A stretch of 64,000 bases of DNA from Shimia sp022448905 (GTDB lineage: Bacteria; Pseudomonadota; Alphaproteobacteria; Rhodobacterales; Rhodobacteraceae), in assembly GCF_047126315.1 (NCBI RefSeq), contig NZ_CP138953.1:1488001-1552000 (forward strand), written 5' to 3'. Of this stretch, positions 31,486-40,196 are shown piece by piece. The notes below the pieces were generated by a model. That model saw only the letters and a program-made list of their open reading frames with translations, was not told where the DNA came from and searched no databases. The first letter of the stretch is position 1. The number at the start of each line of letters is the position of its first letter. The translations under genes and the position numbers were made by a program.

Positions 31486-31635
31486 GCAGATCACACACTT
31501 AAAAACGAAGTGCCGTACAACCGTCGCACAACGATAATCGCCAACCCACTACCACTCGCTGGAGTGTATCGTGGATTGGCGTTTATTCAAAATTTACTAT
31601 ATTTGAGCGTTTCGCGGTCTGACGCAGATCACACA
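31486..31635. repeat. 12-base direct repeat framing the promoter region of the RTX gene
   Basis: GCAGATCACACA occurs at 31486-31497 and at 31624-31635; the second copy covers the hom stop codon. Between them is AT-rich sequence (31585-31605) likely to hold the RTX gene promoter. The half-site TGTGATC resembles a CRP/FNR-type half-site. The rest of 31401-31628 holds no gene. Confidence 0.45.
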
Positions 31636-32927
31636 GCCTCGATGCGCAAGGCCACCGGATCGGCGGCCATCACGCCGGTTTCGCGCATCGCAACAACAGC
31701 GGCATCCAGCGCCGCGCGCTGGGTTTTGTGGGTTACGATCAACACTGGGGCGTGAGCATCGTCATGGCGGGTCTGGCGCATGCGATCGATGCTGATGCCA
31801 TTATCACCCAACGCGGTCGCGATCTTGGCCATGGCACCCGGACGGTCCTCAAGGGTGAGGCGCAGGTAATAGGGCGCTGGCGAGTTGGACTGTGCCGATT
31901 TGGCCGTGGTCAGCATCTCTGCTGGCACACCAAAGGTCGACAGGCGGAAGCCGCGCGCGATGTCACAGACGTCGCCCATGACGGCGCTGGCGGTTGGACC
32001 TTCACCCGCGCCAGGGCCGCGCAGCACAACCTGCTCCACCGCGTCGCCTTCGATCACCACCATATTGGTGCCGCCCTGAAGCTGACCCAATGGGCTGTCC
32101 GCCGGAACCAAACAAGGGGACATGCGCTGCTCCAGACCGCGACCGGTCATCTGGGTCACGCCCAGCAGCTTGATCTTGAAGCCCAGTTCCGCAGCCTGGT
32201 TGATATCTTCAATGGAGATGCGCTGAATGCCCTCTAGCTCCACACCGTCAAAATCCACCTTGGTGCCAAAGGCAATGGAGGACAACAGGGACAGCTTGTG
32301 ACCGGCGTCAATACCGCCCACATCGAGGTTCGGATCGGCTTCGAGATAGCCCAGCGCGTCGGCTTCGGCAAAAACCTCTTCATAGGGCAAGCCCGCGTCC
32401 TGCATCCGGGTCAGGATGTAGTTGCAGGTGCCGTTCATCACCCCCATCACACGGGTGATGTCATTGCCGGCCAGACCTTCGGTCAGCGCTTTGATCACCG
32501 GAATGCCGCCAGCCACAGCCGCTTCAAACCGGATCACAGCGCCCTTGGCTTCGGCGGTCTCTGCTAGGGCTTGGCCGTGGTGCGCCAGTAGCGCCTTGTT
32601 GGCGGTGACAACGTCTTTGCCCAGTGCCAGCGCGGCTTCAATGGCATCTTTGGCTGGACCGTCTTCGCCGCCCATCAGCTCGACAAATACGTCCACATCG
32701 TCGCGTTTCGCCAAAGCAACTGGATCGTCTTCCCAAGCATAGCCCGCCAGCGACACGCCGCGGTCTTTGTCTTTGGAGCGCGCACTCACCGCGCTGATCT
32801 CAATGCGTCGACCGGTCCGCGCCGCCAATACGTTGGCTTTCTGACGAATGATTTTTACAACGCCCACGCCCACGGTGCCCAAACCGGCAATCCCAAGACG
32901 AAGCGGAGTAGGCTGGGAAGTGGTCAT
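31629..32927 (-). CDS. hom: Homoserine dehydrogenase
   Basis: 432 residues. Reduces aspartate semialdehyde to homoserine for threonine, methionine and isoleucine. N-terminal GLGTVGVGV dinucleotide motif, the catalytic-core NGTCNYIL and the FAEADALGYLEADPNLDVGGIDAGHKL signature, and a C-terminal ACT domain (about 350-432, LRLTLEDRPGAMAKI) for feedback by threonine. AGAGGT lies eight bases before ATG 32927. First gene of the minus-strand block leading to glpX and recJ. Confidence 0.96.
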   Translation of the reverse strand: MTTSQPTPLRLGIAGLGTVGVGVVKIIRQKANVLAARTGRRIEISAVSARSKDKDRGVSLAGYAWEDDPVALAKRDDVDVFVELMGGEDGPAKDAIEAALALGKDVVTANKALLAHHGQALAETAEAKGAVIRFEAAVAGGIPVIKALTEGLAGNDITRVMGVMNGTCNYILTRMQDAGLPYEEVFAEADALGYLEADPNLDVGGIDAGHKLSLLSSIAFGTKVDFDGVELEGIQRISIEDINQAAELGFKIKLLGVTQMTGRGLEQRMSPCLVPADSPLGQLQGGTNMVVIEGDAVEQVVLRGPGAGEGPTASAVMGDVCDIARGFRLSTFGVPAEMLTTAKSAQSNSPAPYYLRLTLEDRPGAMAKIATALGDNGISIDRMRQTRHDDAHAPVLIVTHKTQRAALDAAVVAMRETGVMAADPVALRIEAV

Positions 32928-33022
32928 GTTGGGCTACCTCTTAGCAGGAGAGTTGAATATGTCGCTATGCCGTTTAGCCGCTCTTTACGTGCTGTGCAAC
33001 GCGCGGTGTGATTGGCCAGGAT

Positions 33023-33259
33023 CTAAAGATTCTTGGCGCGGTTTTGAAGCCGCGCGCCACGGGCTTCCAGCTCGGCCTCACTGTTTTCCGTCAACCGGCC
33101 ATTGGGCGCTTTCGGCAGCGCATTTTGCGGCAGGATGTCGGGATAAGCCGCGGCTTCCAATGCGGGATCGCTGGTGGCCGCCATATCAGGTGTCTCTCCG
33201 CAGGCCGTCACCATCACGAGAGGAAGAGCAGCAAAAACAAAGGCGCGCATAGGCAGCAT
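33023..33259 (-). CDS. Small putative lipoprotein
   Basis: 78 residues, or 75 from ATG 33250. It begins MRAFVFAALPLVMVTACGE: a short hydrophobic signal with a lipobox VTAC, so a lipid-anchored periplasmic protein is likely. The mature part is short and acidic with no known domain. It sits 95 bases ahead of hom on the same strand. Start choice is open because no clear ribosome binding site is visible. Confidence 0.6.
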   Translation of the reverse strand: MLPMRAFVFAALPLVMVTACGETPDMAATSDPALEAAAYPDILPQNALPKAPNGRLTENSEAELEARGARLQNRAKNL

Positions 33260-33358
33260 GGCTTGGTCCGAAACTAGGTCACCGCTTTATGACCTATTGC
33301 CGCGGCGACACACAAGCCATGATGATGACAAGGCAAGGCTGCAGAGACGCTTTTAAAC

Positions 33359-33370
33359 GAACGTATGTTC
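33359..33370. promoter_or_regulatory. Palindrome ahead of the tetR-type gene, candidate operator
   Basis: GAACGTATGTTC is an inverted repeat (GAAC-GTAT-GTTC) ending 15 bases before the ATG. Placement and form fit autorepression by the TetR protein. The gap 33260-33385 has no gene. Confidence 0.55.
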
Positions 33371-33385
33371 AGATAATTAAGTGCC

Positions 33386-33973
33386 ATGGCACGCACTCAA
33401 GGCTCTCATTCCGGCATCACCGGCCCGCGCGTCCGCGATGCGGCGCTCAAGCTCTTTGCCCAACACGGCTACGCCGCCGTTTCCATGCGCCAGATCGCAC
33501 GGGAAGTGGGGGTACAGGCCGGAGCGCTGTATAACTACACGCCGGACAAGCAGAGCCTGCTGTTTGACCTGATGCAAACCCATATGACCGAGCTTCTGGC
33601 CGCACGGGAAGAGCTGCCAGACGAGGCGATACCGACTGAGGCATTGGAAAACTTCACCCGCCTGCACCTGCGGTTTCACTCTGAACGGCCTGATGAAGTT
33701 TTCATCGCCTATATGGAGTTGCGGAACCTGACGCCGGAAAATTTCGCCCAAATCGAAGAACTGCGCCGGTCTTATGAGGACGGGTTGGAAGCCATTCTCC
33801 GCGCGGGCATCGACAGTGGCGACTTTGAGGTCAGCGATCCCAAGATTGCCACCATGGCGGTGATTGCGATGTTGACCGGGGTCAACACCTGGTTCCGCGA
33901 AGGCGGACGTCTGTCTCTCGCTGAGGTGGAGCAGATTTACTGGGACATGGTGCGCAAAGCAGTCGGCGTTTAG
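33386..33973 (+). CDS. TetR/AcrR family transcriptional regulator
   Basis: 195 residues. N-terminal helix-turn-helix (VRDAALKLFAQHGYAAVSMR then QIAREVGVQAGALYNYTPDK), C-terminal ligand domain of the type seen in regulators of acyl-CoA and fatty-acid genes. No obvious ribosome binding site before ATG 33386. It converges on a transporter gene with a 4-base overlap; the acyl-CoA gene run 2.5 kb away is a possible target, which is inference. Confidence 0.9.
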   Translation: MARTQGSHSGITGPRVRDAALKLFAQHGYAAVSMRQIAREVGVQAGALYNYTPDKQSLLFDLMQTHMTELLAAREELPDEAIPTEALENFTRLHLRFHSERPDEVFIAYMELRNLTPENFAQIEELRRSYEDGLEAILRAGIDSGDFEVSDPKIATMAVIAMLTGVNTWFREGGRLSLAEVEQIYWDMVRKAVGV

Positions 33974-35265
33974 ATCGCCACCTCGGCGCGGTCCCGCGCT
34001 GTGCCGCGCCACAAAAATCCCGCCACCAAAAGCCGCAGCCCGCATGGCACGGCGGCAAAGAAAAGCAGTAGGACGCCCATGGTTTCCGGTGCGCTGCCCG
34101 CGTCGCGGTCAAACCCGGCCCAGCCCAAGACCGGAAACGCCACGCCCATCAGCGCGACAAAGGCCATTTTTGAGGCCACATTCTTGAGCGCCAGATAACT
34201 CGCCGCCTGTGAATGCCCCTGCCGCTGTTCTTCCGCCGCCACAATGTCGGCCAGCAAAGAGGTTGGCATCACGCCGTCACAGGTCATGCAGGCGCCCAGC
34301 CCAAAGCTGATCATCAGGACCAGAACCGTATCGCCTGCGCCCACCAGATAGGCCGCAAGCACCACCGGACAGCACAGCACGATCGCGGCGATCCAGCTCT
34401 GCTGTTTGCCAATCTTCTTGGACAGGATCACCCAGACGGGCACAAAAAGGGCGGTTGCCAGCAACAGCGCCAGAAACATCGGCCCGACCAGATCCGGTGC
34501 CTGCAGCACATGGGTGGCAAACAGAACAAAAAGGCCCACGGTCATGGCATTGGCGGCCTGCACCGCAAAAAACGCCAGCATCAACCCGCGAAACGCGCGG
34601 TTTTTCATGCAGTCCAACCAGGTCCTCCAGAGGTTGGGCCGCGCCTCTGCAGGTGGCCGGGGCTGACGCGGTGTCCGCCACCAAAACAGCGCCAAAGCGA
34701 TTGGCATCATCCCAACAAAGATCACGCCCGTCATCTGCAACGACATCCCCATCTGCCCGGCAAACACCGCAGAGGCCACCGAGGCCAGCACCGCGCCGAT
34801 AATCTGGAAGATGCCTTTTGTACCAGCGATCACAGAGCGCTCATGCGCATTGGGGGAAATCTCCAACCCAATGCTGGAGTAGGGCACATCAAAGAAGGTC
34901 AGGAACAACAGATAGGCGGAGGCGACGCAAAACAGATACAGCGCGCCCACCCCGTCCGGCGGGGACAGCAGCAGCCAGACAAAGAGCAATAATCCGGGAA
35001 ACCCCACCACCATCCAAGGCACACGTGGCCCCCATCGGCTCTGGGTGCGGTCGCTCAACGCCCCGACCAGCGGATCGGTCACGATGTCAAAGGCCCGTCC
35101 AAACAGGAACACCGCCCCCACCGTGGCCAGTCCAACGCCCAGATCAACCGCATAAAATGTCGGGACAAAGCTGACGACGGCAAAGTTCACCATCGCCAAA
35201 GGCGCCGACAACAAGCTGAAACACAACAGCTGCCAACGGGTCATCACCCGTGGTGATGTCTCCAT
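33970..35265 (-). CDS. MFS transporter of the GPH (MFS_2) sugar/cation symporter type
   Basis: 431 residues from ATG 35265 (GGAGGGGG just upstream); a longer frame begins at 35289. Twelve membrane spans are expected. Hallmarks are GRAFDIVTDPLVGALSDRTQSRWGPR split by the loop 2-3 region, FFDVPYSSIGLEIS (the GPH PYSAL-like motif) and VMPTSLLADIVAAEE in the second half. Families of this type carry glycosides or other small solutes with cations. Convergent with the TetR gene. Confidence 0.85.
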   Translation of the reverse strand: METSPRVMTRWQLLCFSLLSAPLAMVNFAVVSFVPTFYAVDLGVGLATVGAVFLFGRAFDIVTDPLVGALSDRTQSRWGPRVPWMVVGFPGLLLFVWLLLSPPDGVGALYLFCVASAYLLFLTFFDVPYSSIGLEISPNAHERSVIAGTKGIFQIIGAVLASVASAVFAGQMGMSLQMTGVIFVGMMPIALALFWWRTPRQPRPPAEARPNLWRTWLDCMKNRAFRGLMLAFFAVQAANAMTVGLFVLFATHVLQAPDLVGPMFLALLLATALFVPVWVILSKKIGKQQSWIAAIVLCCPVVLAAYLVGAGDTVLVLMISFGLGACMTCDGVMPTSLLADIVAAEEQRQGHSQAASYLALKNVASKMAFVALMGVAFPVLGWAGFDRDAGSAPETMGVLLLFFAAVPCGLRLLVAGFLWRGTARDRAEVAI

Positions 35266-35388
35266 AGTTCCCCCTCCGATGTCCTCCACCTTGCATGACC
35301 TTAGTACGCAAAACGCCTTTGTGGAGATGAATCTTTAGTGGAGGCAAATGGCTGGCGGCCAGAGGTCTCCCTCCCGCCGCCGACGTGG

Positions 35389-36300
35389 TTAATGTGCCGG
35401 TTTGATAAACGTCCCATTGCGCAGGTCTGCAAAGGCCCGTTGCAGCTCTTGTTGCGTGTTCATCACAATCGGCCCGTGCCAGGCTACTGGCTCTTGGATA
35501 GGCTGTCCGGAAATCAACAGAAAGCGCACACCTTCTTCCCCGGCTTGCACCGTGACCTCGTCGCCATTGCCAAAGCGGATGAGCGTGCGGTCCCCGCTCA
35601 TGTCGCGGATGTTCAGCTCCTCGCCCGCCACCTCTTTTTCAAGCAGGATGCCGGTTGGCTGGCTGGCATCGGCAAAGGCGGCATCGCCTTCAAACACATA
35701 GGCAAAGGCCCGGCGCCGTGTGTCGATAGGAAAGGTCTTTTTCACCCCCGCTGGCACGGTCACGTCCAGAAACATAGGATCGGCGGCAATGCCATCCACC
35801 GGCCCGGTTTTGCCCCAGAAGCTGCCAATGACAATCCGCACCTTTGTGCCGTCATCATCGATAATCTCTGGGATCTCCTTGGCCTCAACATCCTGATAGC
35901 GCGGATCGGTCATTTTCAGGTCACGTGGCAGGTTGGCCCACAGCTGAAACCCGTGGTTCACACCATTGGCATCCGCGGTCGGCATCTCCTGATGCAAAAT
36001 CCCGCTGCCTGCGGTCATCCACTGCACATCGCCGTTTTTCAGGTTGCCGGTGTTGCCAAGGCTGTCCTGATGCTCCACCGCGCCATCTATAACATAAGTG
36101 ATGGTCTCGATCCCACGATGGGGATGCCAGGGGAAGCCCTTCTCATACATCCGGGGATCATCATTGCGGAAGTGATCCATCATCAGAAACGGATCAAGCT
36201 CCTCCGGGTCCTGAAACCCAAACACCCGATGCAAATGCACGCCTGCGCCTTCCATTGCGGCAATGGCCTTGCGTGTCTCCAAAACTGGTCTGATCGACAT
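35389..36300 (-). CDS. Pirin family protein
   Basis: 303 residues from ATG 36300 with AAAGGAG at a normal distance. Bicupin pirin fold: FLMMDHFRNDDP, metal-binding WHPHRGIETITYVIDG (His, His, Glu) and GSGILHQEMP; C-terminal Pirin_C with FAYVFEGDA. Bacterial pirins can show quercetin dioxygenase activity or act as redox regulators; which applies is unknown. Transcribed alone, divergent from the acyl-CoA ligase. Confidence 0.9.
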   Translation of the reverse strand: MSIRPVLETRKAIAAMEGAGVHLHRVFGFQDPEELDPFLMMDHFRNDDPRMYEKGFPWHPHRGIETITYVIDGAVEHQDSLGNTGNLKNGDVQWMTAGSGILHQEMPTADANGVNHGFQLWANLPRDLKMTDPRYQDVEAKEIPEIIDDDGTKVRIVIGSFWGKTGPVDGIAADPMFLDVTVPAGVKKTFPIDTRRRAFAYVFEGDAAFADASQPTGILLEKEVAGEELNIRDMSGDRTLIRFGNGDEVTVQAGEEGVRFLLISGQPIQEPVAWHGPIVMNTQQELQRAFADLRNGTFIKPAH

Positions 36301-36520
36301 GGCATGTCTCCTTTCGCTTTCCAAGATAGGGCAGCGCCCGCGTCCCAACTATTGGCGGCCTCGCAACATCTTTGTGCGCATCTGCACAGAACCACGGGGC
36401 ATGCGACCAAAGTGGCAGATCTCGCGACGTGACGGCATTCCAAACGCAGGCTTTTGAAATCCCAGAACTTGCGCGTAACGTACTCAGGCGAACAGACACT
36501 GATTGGCAGGGGAGGGCCAA
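36301..36520. promoter_or_regulatory. Divergent region between pirin and acyl-CoA ligase genes
   Basis: 220 bases without a gene. It must hold two promoters. I see no consensus pair and no copy of the 39120 palindrome. Confidence 0.4.
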
Positions 36521-38146
36521 ATGCAAGGGTCCATGATGATGCGTCCGCTGAAGATTGCGGACATTCTAAGCTACGCGGCAGAAATCCACTCGGAAGGGGA
36601 GGTGGTTTCGGTCCGCACCGAAGGCGACATTCACCGCCAGACCTATGCCCAAACCGCCAAACGCGTCGCGCAACTGGCGCATGGGCTCACCGCGCAGGGG
36701 CTGAAACTGGGCGATCGCATCGCCACGCTGGCGTGGAACGGCTACCGCCACCTCGAGCTGTATTATGCCATCTCCGGGGCAGGCGGCGTGTGCCACACCA
36801 TCAACCCGCGCCTGTCGGCCGAGCAGATGACCTACATCGTCAACCATGCCAATGACACGATGCTCTTTGTGGACCTGACTTTTGTGCCGATTGTCGACGC
36901 GTTGCGTGGGCAATGGCCGCAAAGTCTGAAAGTGGTCGTGATGACCGACCGCGCCCACATGCCCGACGGCGATTACCTCTGCTACGAAGAGCTGCTGGAG
37001 GGGCAGCCAGACCATTTCGATTGGCCGGACCTGCCGGAGGATACCGCCGCAGGCCTGTGTTACACCTCCGGCACCACTGGCAATCCCAAAGGCACGCTTT
37101 ACACCCACCGCTCCACGGTGCTGCACGCCATGATGGTGGGCCTCTCGCTGCCTGCCGCGCTGCAGCCAGGCAAGCGCATCCTACCCGTTGTCCCGCTGTT
37201 TCACGTCAACGCCTGGGGCCTGCCTTATGCCGCACCTCTTACCGGCGCGTCCTTGATCTTCCCCGGCGGCGCTTTGGATGGCGCCAGCCTGTTCAAACTG
37301 ATGGATGACGAGAAAGTCTATTCGGCCTGGGGTGTGCCGACGGTCTGGCTGGGCCTGCAAGGCGAGATCGCCAACCAAGGGCGCATGCCTGAGGGCCTCG
37401 GTGATATGGTGGTGGGTGGCTCCGCCGCCCCTGCGTCGATGATCCAGTACTTCGAGGAGGGCGGCGTGAACGTCTGTCACGCCTGGGGCATGACCGAGAT
37501 GTCGCCCATCGGCACCCAAGGCAATCTGCCAGATCATCTCGACAGCAAGCCAATGGCCGAGCGTATCGCCATCAAATCCAAACAAGGCCGCCGCGTCTTT
37601 GGCGTTGATCTAAAAATCGTGGATGAGGACGGCAACCGCCTGCCGCACGATGGAGAGGCCGCAGGCGAGCTCTATGTGCGCGGCAACGCCATCACCTCTG
37701 GCTATTTTGAAAACGAAGAGGCCAATGCCACCGCCTTTGATGCTGAAGGCTGGTTTGGCACTGGCGACGTTGCCACCATCGACGCAAACGGCTTTCTCAC
37801 CATCACCGACCGGGCCAAAGACCTGATCAAGTCTGGCGGCGAATGGATTTCCTCGCTCGATCTGGAAAACACCGTCATGGCGCATCCCAAGGTGGCCAAT
37901 TGCGCGGTCATCGCCGTGGCACATCCTAAATGGGATGAGCGCCCGCTCTTGGTGGCGGTGCCGTCGCCCGAAGGCAAACCCGAGGCCAGCGAGTTGATGG
38001 ACCTGTTGCTCGAGCATTTTGCCAAATGGCAGTTGCCGGATGATGTGGTGTTTGTCGACGAACTGCCGCTCACCGCCACAGGCAAGGTTTCCAAGCTGAC
38101 CCTGCGCAAACAGTTTGCCGACCACAAGCTACCGGACATGGTCTAA
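36521..38146 (+). CDS. Long-chain fatty acid-CoA ligase family protein
   Basis: 541 residues from ATG 36521 (GGGGAGGG upstream; an in-frame TTG 36503 is inside that site). Adenylate-forming enzyme: P-loop YTSGTTGNPKGTLYTHRS, the A5 core WGMTEMSPIGT, A7 WFGTGDVA and A10 lysine in PLTATGKVSKLTLR. It activates a carboxylic acid to acyl-AMP and then acyl-CoA; closest group is medium/long-chain ligases (AlkK/FadD type). First gene of a same-strand run of acyl-CoA-type enzymes. Confidence 0.92.
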   Translation: MQGSMMMRPLKIADILSYAAEIHSEGEVVSVRTEGDIHRQTYAQTAKRVAQLAHGLTAQGLKLGDRIATLAWNGYRHLELYYAISGAGGVCHTINPRLSAEQMTYIVNHANDTMLFVDLTFVPIVDALRGQWPQSLKVVVMTDRAHMPDGDYLCYEELLEGQPDHFDWPDLPEDTAAGLCYTSGTTGNPKGTLYTHRSTVLHAMMVGLSLPAALQPGKRILPVVPLFHVNAWGLPYAAPLTGASLIFPGGALDGASLFKLMDDEKVYSAWGVPTVWLGLQGEIANQGRMPEGLGDMVVGGSAAPASMIQYFEEGGVNVCHAWGMTEMSPIGTQGNLPDHLDSKPMAERIAIKSKQGRRVFGVDLKIVDEDGNRLPHDGEAAGELYVRGNAITSGYFENEEANATAFDAEGWFGTGDVATIDANGFLTITDRAKDLIKSGGEWISSLDLENTVMAHPKVANCAVIAVAHPKWDERPLLVAVPSPEGKPEASELMDLLLEHFAKWQLPDDVVFVDELPLTATGKVSKLTLRKQFADHKLPDMV

Positions 38147-38149
38147 GCC

Positions 38150-39040
38150 TTGCGCAGCGAGACACTAAAAATTTCCGGCCACAACTTTCACGTGGTGGTG
38201 GCCGGTGATCCCTCCAAGCCCGCAATCCTGATGTTGCATGGGTTTCCCGAGTATTCTGGCGCCTACTTCGATCTGATCCCGCACCTGCAAGACAACTTCT
38301 TCTGCATCGCCCCGGATCAGCGCGGCTATGGCCAAAGCTGGCGCCCAACTGAGGTAGATCACTACGCCGCCTCCAAGCTGGTTGGCGACGCCGTCGCCGT
38401 TCTCGACCACTACAGCCCCGACGCCCCCGTTGCCGCTGTCCTGGGCCACGATTGGGGCGCTGCCGTGGCCTACGGCTTGGCTTTCCGCCATCCTGGCCGC
38501 CTGCAAAATCTGATCATCGCAAATGGCGTGCACCCCATCCCCTTTCAACGCGCATTGGCCGCAGGCGGCACACAATCGGAAGCCAGCCAATACATCAACT
38601 GGCTGCGCGCTGAGTGCTCGGAAGAGAAGCTCGCCGCCAACAACCACGCCCACATGATGGGTATCTTCTCCAAACATATGGACATGTCGTGGATGACGCC
38701 CGCAAAACTGGCTGCCTACCAAACTGCTTGGGGCGGTGCCGATCACATCCGCGGCATGGTCAATTGGTACCGCGCCTCTTTCCTCAAGGTGGCCGCCCCC
38801 GGCGTACCCTTGTCAGAGGCAGACCTGCCCAACTTGCCGCCACACCTACTGCGCGTGCCCATGCCTCATCTCCTGCTCTGGGGCGAAAACGACACCGCGC
38901 TCCTGCCAGAATGCTACGCGGGACTGGACGACCACTGCGCCGATCTTACCCTCCAAACCATCCCGGACGCCGACCACTGGCTCCTGCATCAAAAGCCTGC
39001 CGAGATCGCCGGGCATATCCGCAAGTTCCTCATCCGCTAA
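38150..39040 (+). CDS. Alpha/beta hydrolase, epoxide-hydrolase-like
   Basis: 296 residues from TTG 38150, four bases after the ligase stop, probably translationally coupled; no upstream ATG exists. The oxyanion motif HGFPEYSG, DQRGYGQS and the nucleophile elbow GHDWGA place an aspartate (not serine) at the nucleophile position, as in epoxide hydrolases and haloalkane dehalogenases. The HGxP motif favours epoxide hydrolase. The histidine is in DADHWLLHQKP. Substrate unknown; an epoxy or halogenated acid linked to the neighbouring ligase is conceivable. Confidence 0.85.
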   Translation: MRSETLKISGHNFHVVVAGDPSKPAILMLHGFPEYSGAYFDLIPHLQDNFFCIAPDQRGYGQSWRPTEVDHYAASKLVGDAVAVLDHYSPDAPVAAVLGHDWGAAVAYGLAFRHPGRLQNLIIANGVHPIPFQRALAAGGTQSEASQYINWLRAECSEEKLAANNHAHMMGIFSKHMDMSWMTPAKLAAYQTAWGGADHIRGMVNWYRASFLKVAAPGVPLSEADLPNLPPHLLRVPMPHLLLWGENDTALLPECYAGLDDHCADLTLQTIPDADHWLLHQKPAEIAGHIRKFLIR

Positions 39041-39119
39041 GCCCATTCACAGTCCCCAAATATCCCCGCCGGAGGCATTCAAGCCATCGAAGAGCCACGC
39101 CTTTCCGCAAAGGCACGCC

Positions 39120-39142
39120 CAAAGTGACGTCATGTTACTTTG
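39120..39142. promoter_or_regulatory. Palindrome with 9-base arms, candidate operator of the 39.2-43.3 kb operon
   Basis: CAAAGTGAC and GTTACTTTG are inverted repeats with one mismatch around GTCAT. It lies 64 bases before the nitronate monooxygenase start. A weak promoter may follow (TTGAGC at 39155-39160, 16 bases, TATCCT). The binding protein is unknown; a TetR-type repressor is plausible. Confidence 0.6.
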
Positions 39143-39206
39143 CCAAGCTCTTGCTTGAGCGGTCGCCACAGGCCCTTATCCTGCTCACCAACAACAGGAG
39201 TTTCTC

Positions 39207-40196
39207 ATGTCTGGTGACAGCCACCTTCCAAAGGCGCTTCAAGGTCTGCGCATCCCCGCAGTGGCCTCGCCTTTGTTTATCATTTCCGTACCCGCACTGG
39301 TCATTGCCCAGTGTAAGGCAGGCATCATAGGCAGTTTCCCCGCGCTGAACGCACGTGAAGGCGAGGGCGAACACCCACTTCTGGACACCTGGCTCACGCA
39401 TATCCGCGAAGAGCTGGACCGTCACAATCAGGAAAACCCGGACCGCCCCGCTGCGCCCTTTGCGGTCAACCAGATCGTGCACCGCTCCAACACGCGGCTC
39501 GAGCGCGACATCGAGCTTTGTCACAAACACAAAGTCCCGGTCTGGATCACCTCGCTGGGCGCACGCGTTGAGGTCAATCAGGCGGCGCATGATTGTGGCG
39601 GGATTGCCCTGCACGACATCATCAACAACAAGTTCGCCAAGAAGGCGATTGAGAAAGGTGCCGACGGTCTCATCGCTGTAGCCGCTGGTGCCGGCGGCCA
39701 TGCCGGCCCGCAAAGCCCGCTCGCCTTGATCAGCGAAATCCGCGAGTGGTTTGACGGGCCTTTGCTGCTGTCAGGCTCCATTGGCACCGGTGCATCGCTT
39801 TTGGCAGCACAAGCCATGGGCGCGGACCTCGGCTACATCGGCTCGCCCTTCATCGCCACCGAAGAGGCCAACGCCGTGCAGGGCTACAAAGACATGATTG
39901 TCGACAGCGGCGCTGAGGACATCGTCTATTCGTCCTTGTTTACCGGGGTATCTGGCAACTACCTCAAAGGCTCCGTAACCAACGCAGGCATGGACCCGGA
40001 CAATCTGCCTGAGGGGGACGTGAAAACCATGGACTTTGGCGGCGACCGCGAAAAACCCAAAGCTTGGAAAACCATCTGGGGCTCCGGCCAAGGCATTGGC
40101 GCTGTGAAGGAAGTCACCAAGACGGCCGATCTGGTTGACCGTCTGGAGCGTGAATACATCGCTGCGTGGGATCGGCTTCAAGCCCGCATGTCATGA
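39207..40196 (+). CDS. Nitronate monooxygenase family flavin oxidoreductase
   Basis: 329 residues, FMN-dependent TIM barrel of the 2-nitropropane dioxygenase/nitronate monooxygenase family. PLFIISVP near the N-terminus, AVAAGAGGHAGPQSP (the GxGGH FMN-phosphate region with the catalytic His) and LLSGSIGTGASLLAAQAMGA then LGYIGSPFIATEEA. AACAGGAG lies six bases before ATG 39207. Stop overlaps the next start by 4 bases. Many such enzymes in acyl-CoA clusters have unassigned substrates. Confidence 0.9.
   Translation: MSGDSHLPKALQGLRIPAVASPLFIISVPALVIAQCKAGIIGSFPALNAREGEGEHPLLDTWLTHIREELDRHNQENPDRPAAPFAVNQIVHRSNTRLERDIELCHKHKVPVWITSLGARVEVNQAAHDCGGIALHDIINNKFAKKAIEKGADGLIAVAAGAGGHAGPQSPLALISEIREWFDGPLLLSGSIGTGASLLAAQAMGADLGYIGSPFIATEEANAVQGYKDMIVDSGAEDIVYSSLFTGVSGNYLKGSVTNAGMDPDNLPEGDVKTMDFGGDREKPKAWKTIWGSGQGIGAVKEVTKTADLVDRLEREYIAAWDRLQARMS

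Noticed and set aside
31629..31635. Transposon target-site duplication from the GCAGATCACACA repeats
   Set aside because: The repeats bracket only the promoter region, not the RTX gene, and no transposase or terminal inverted repeat is present.
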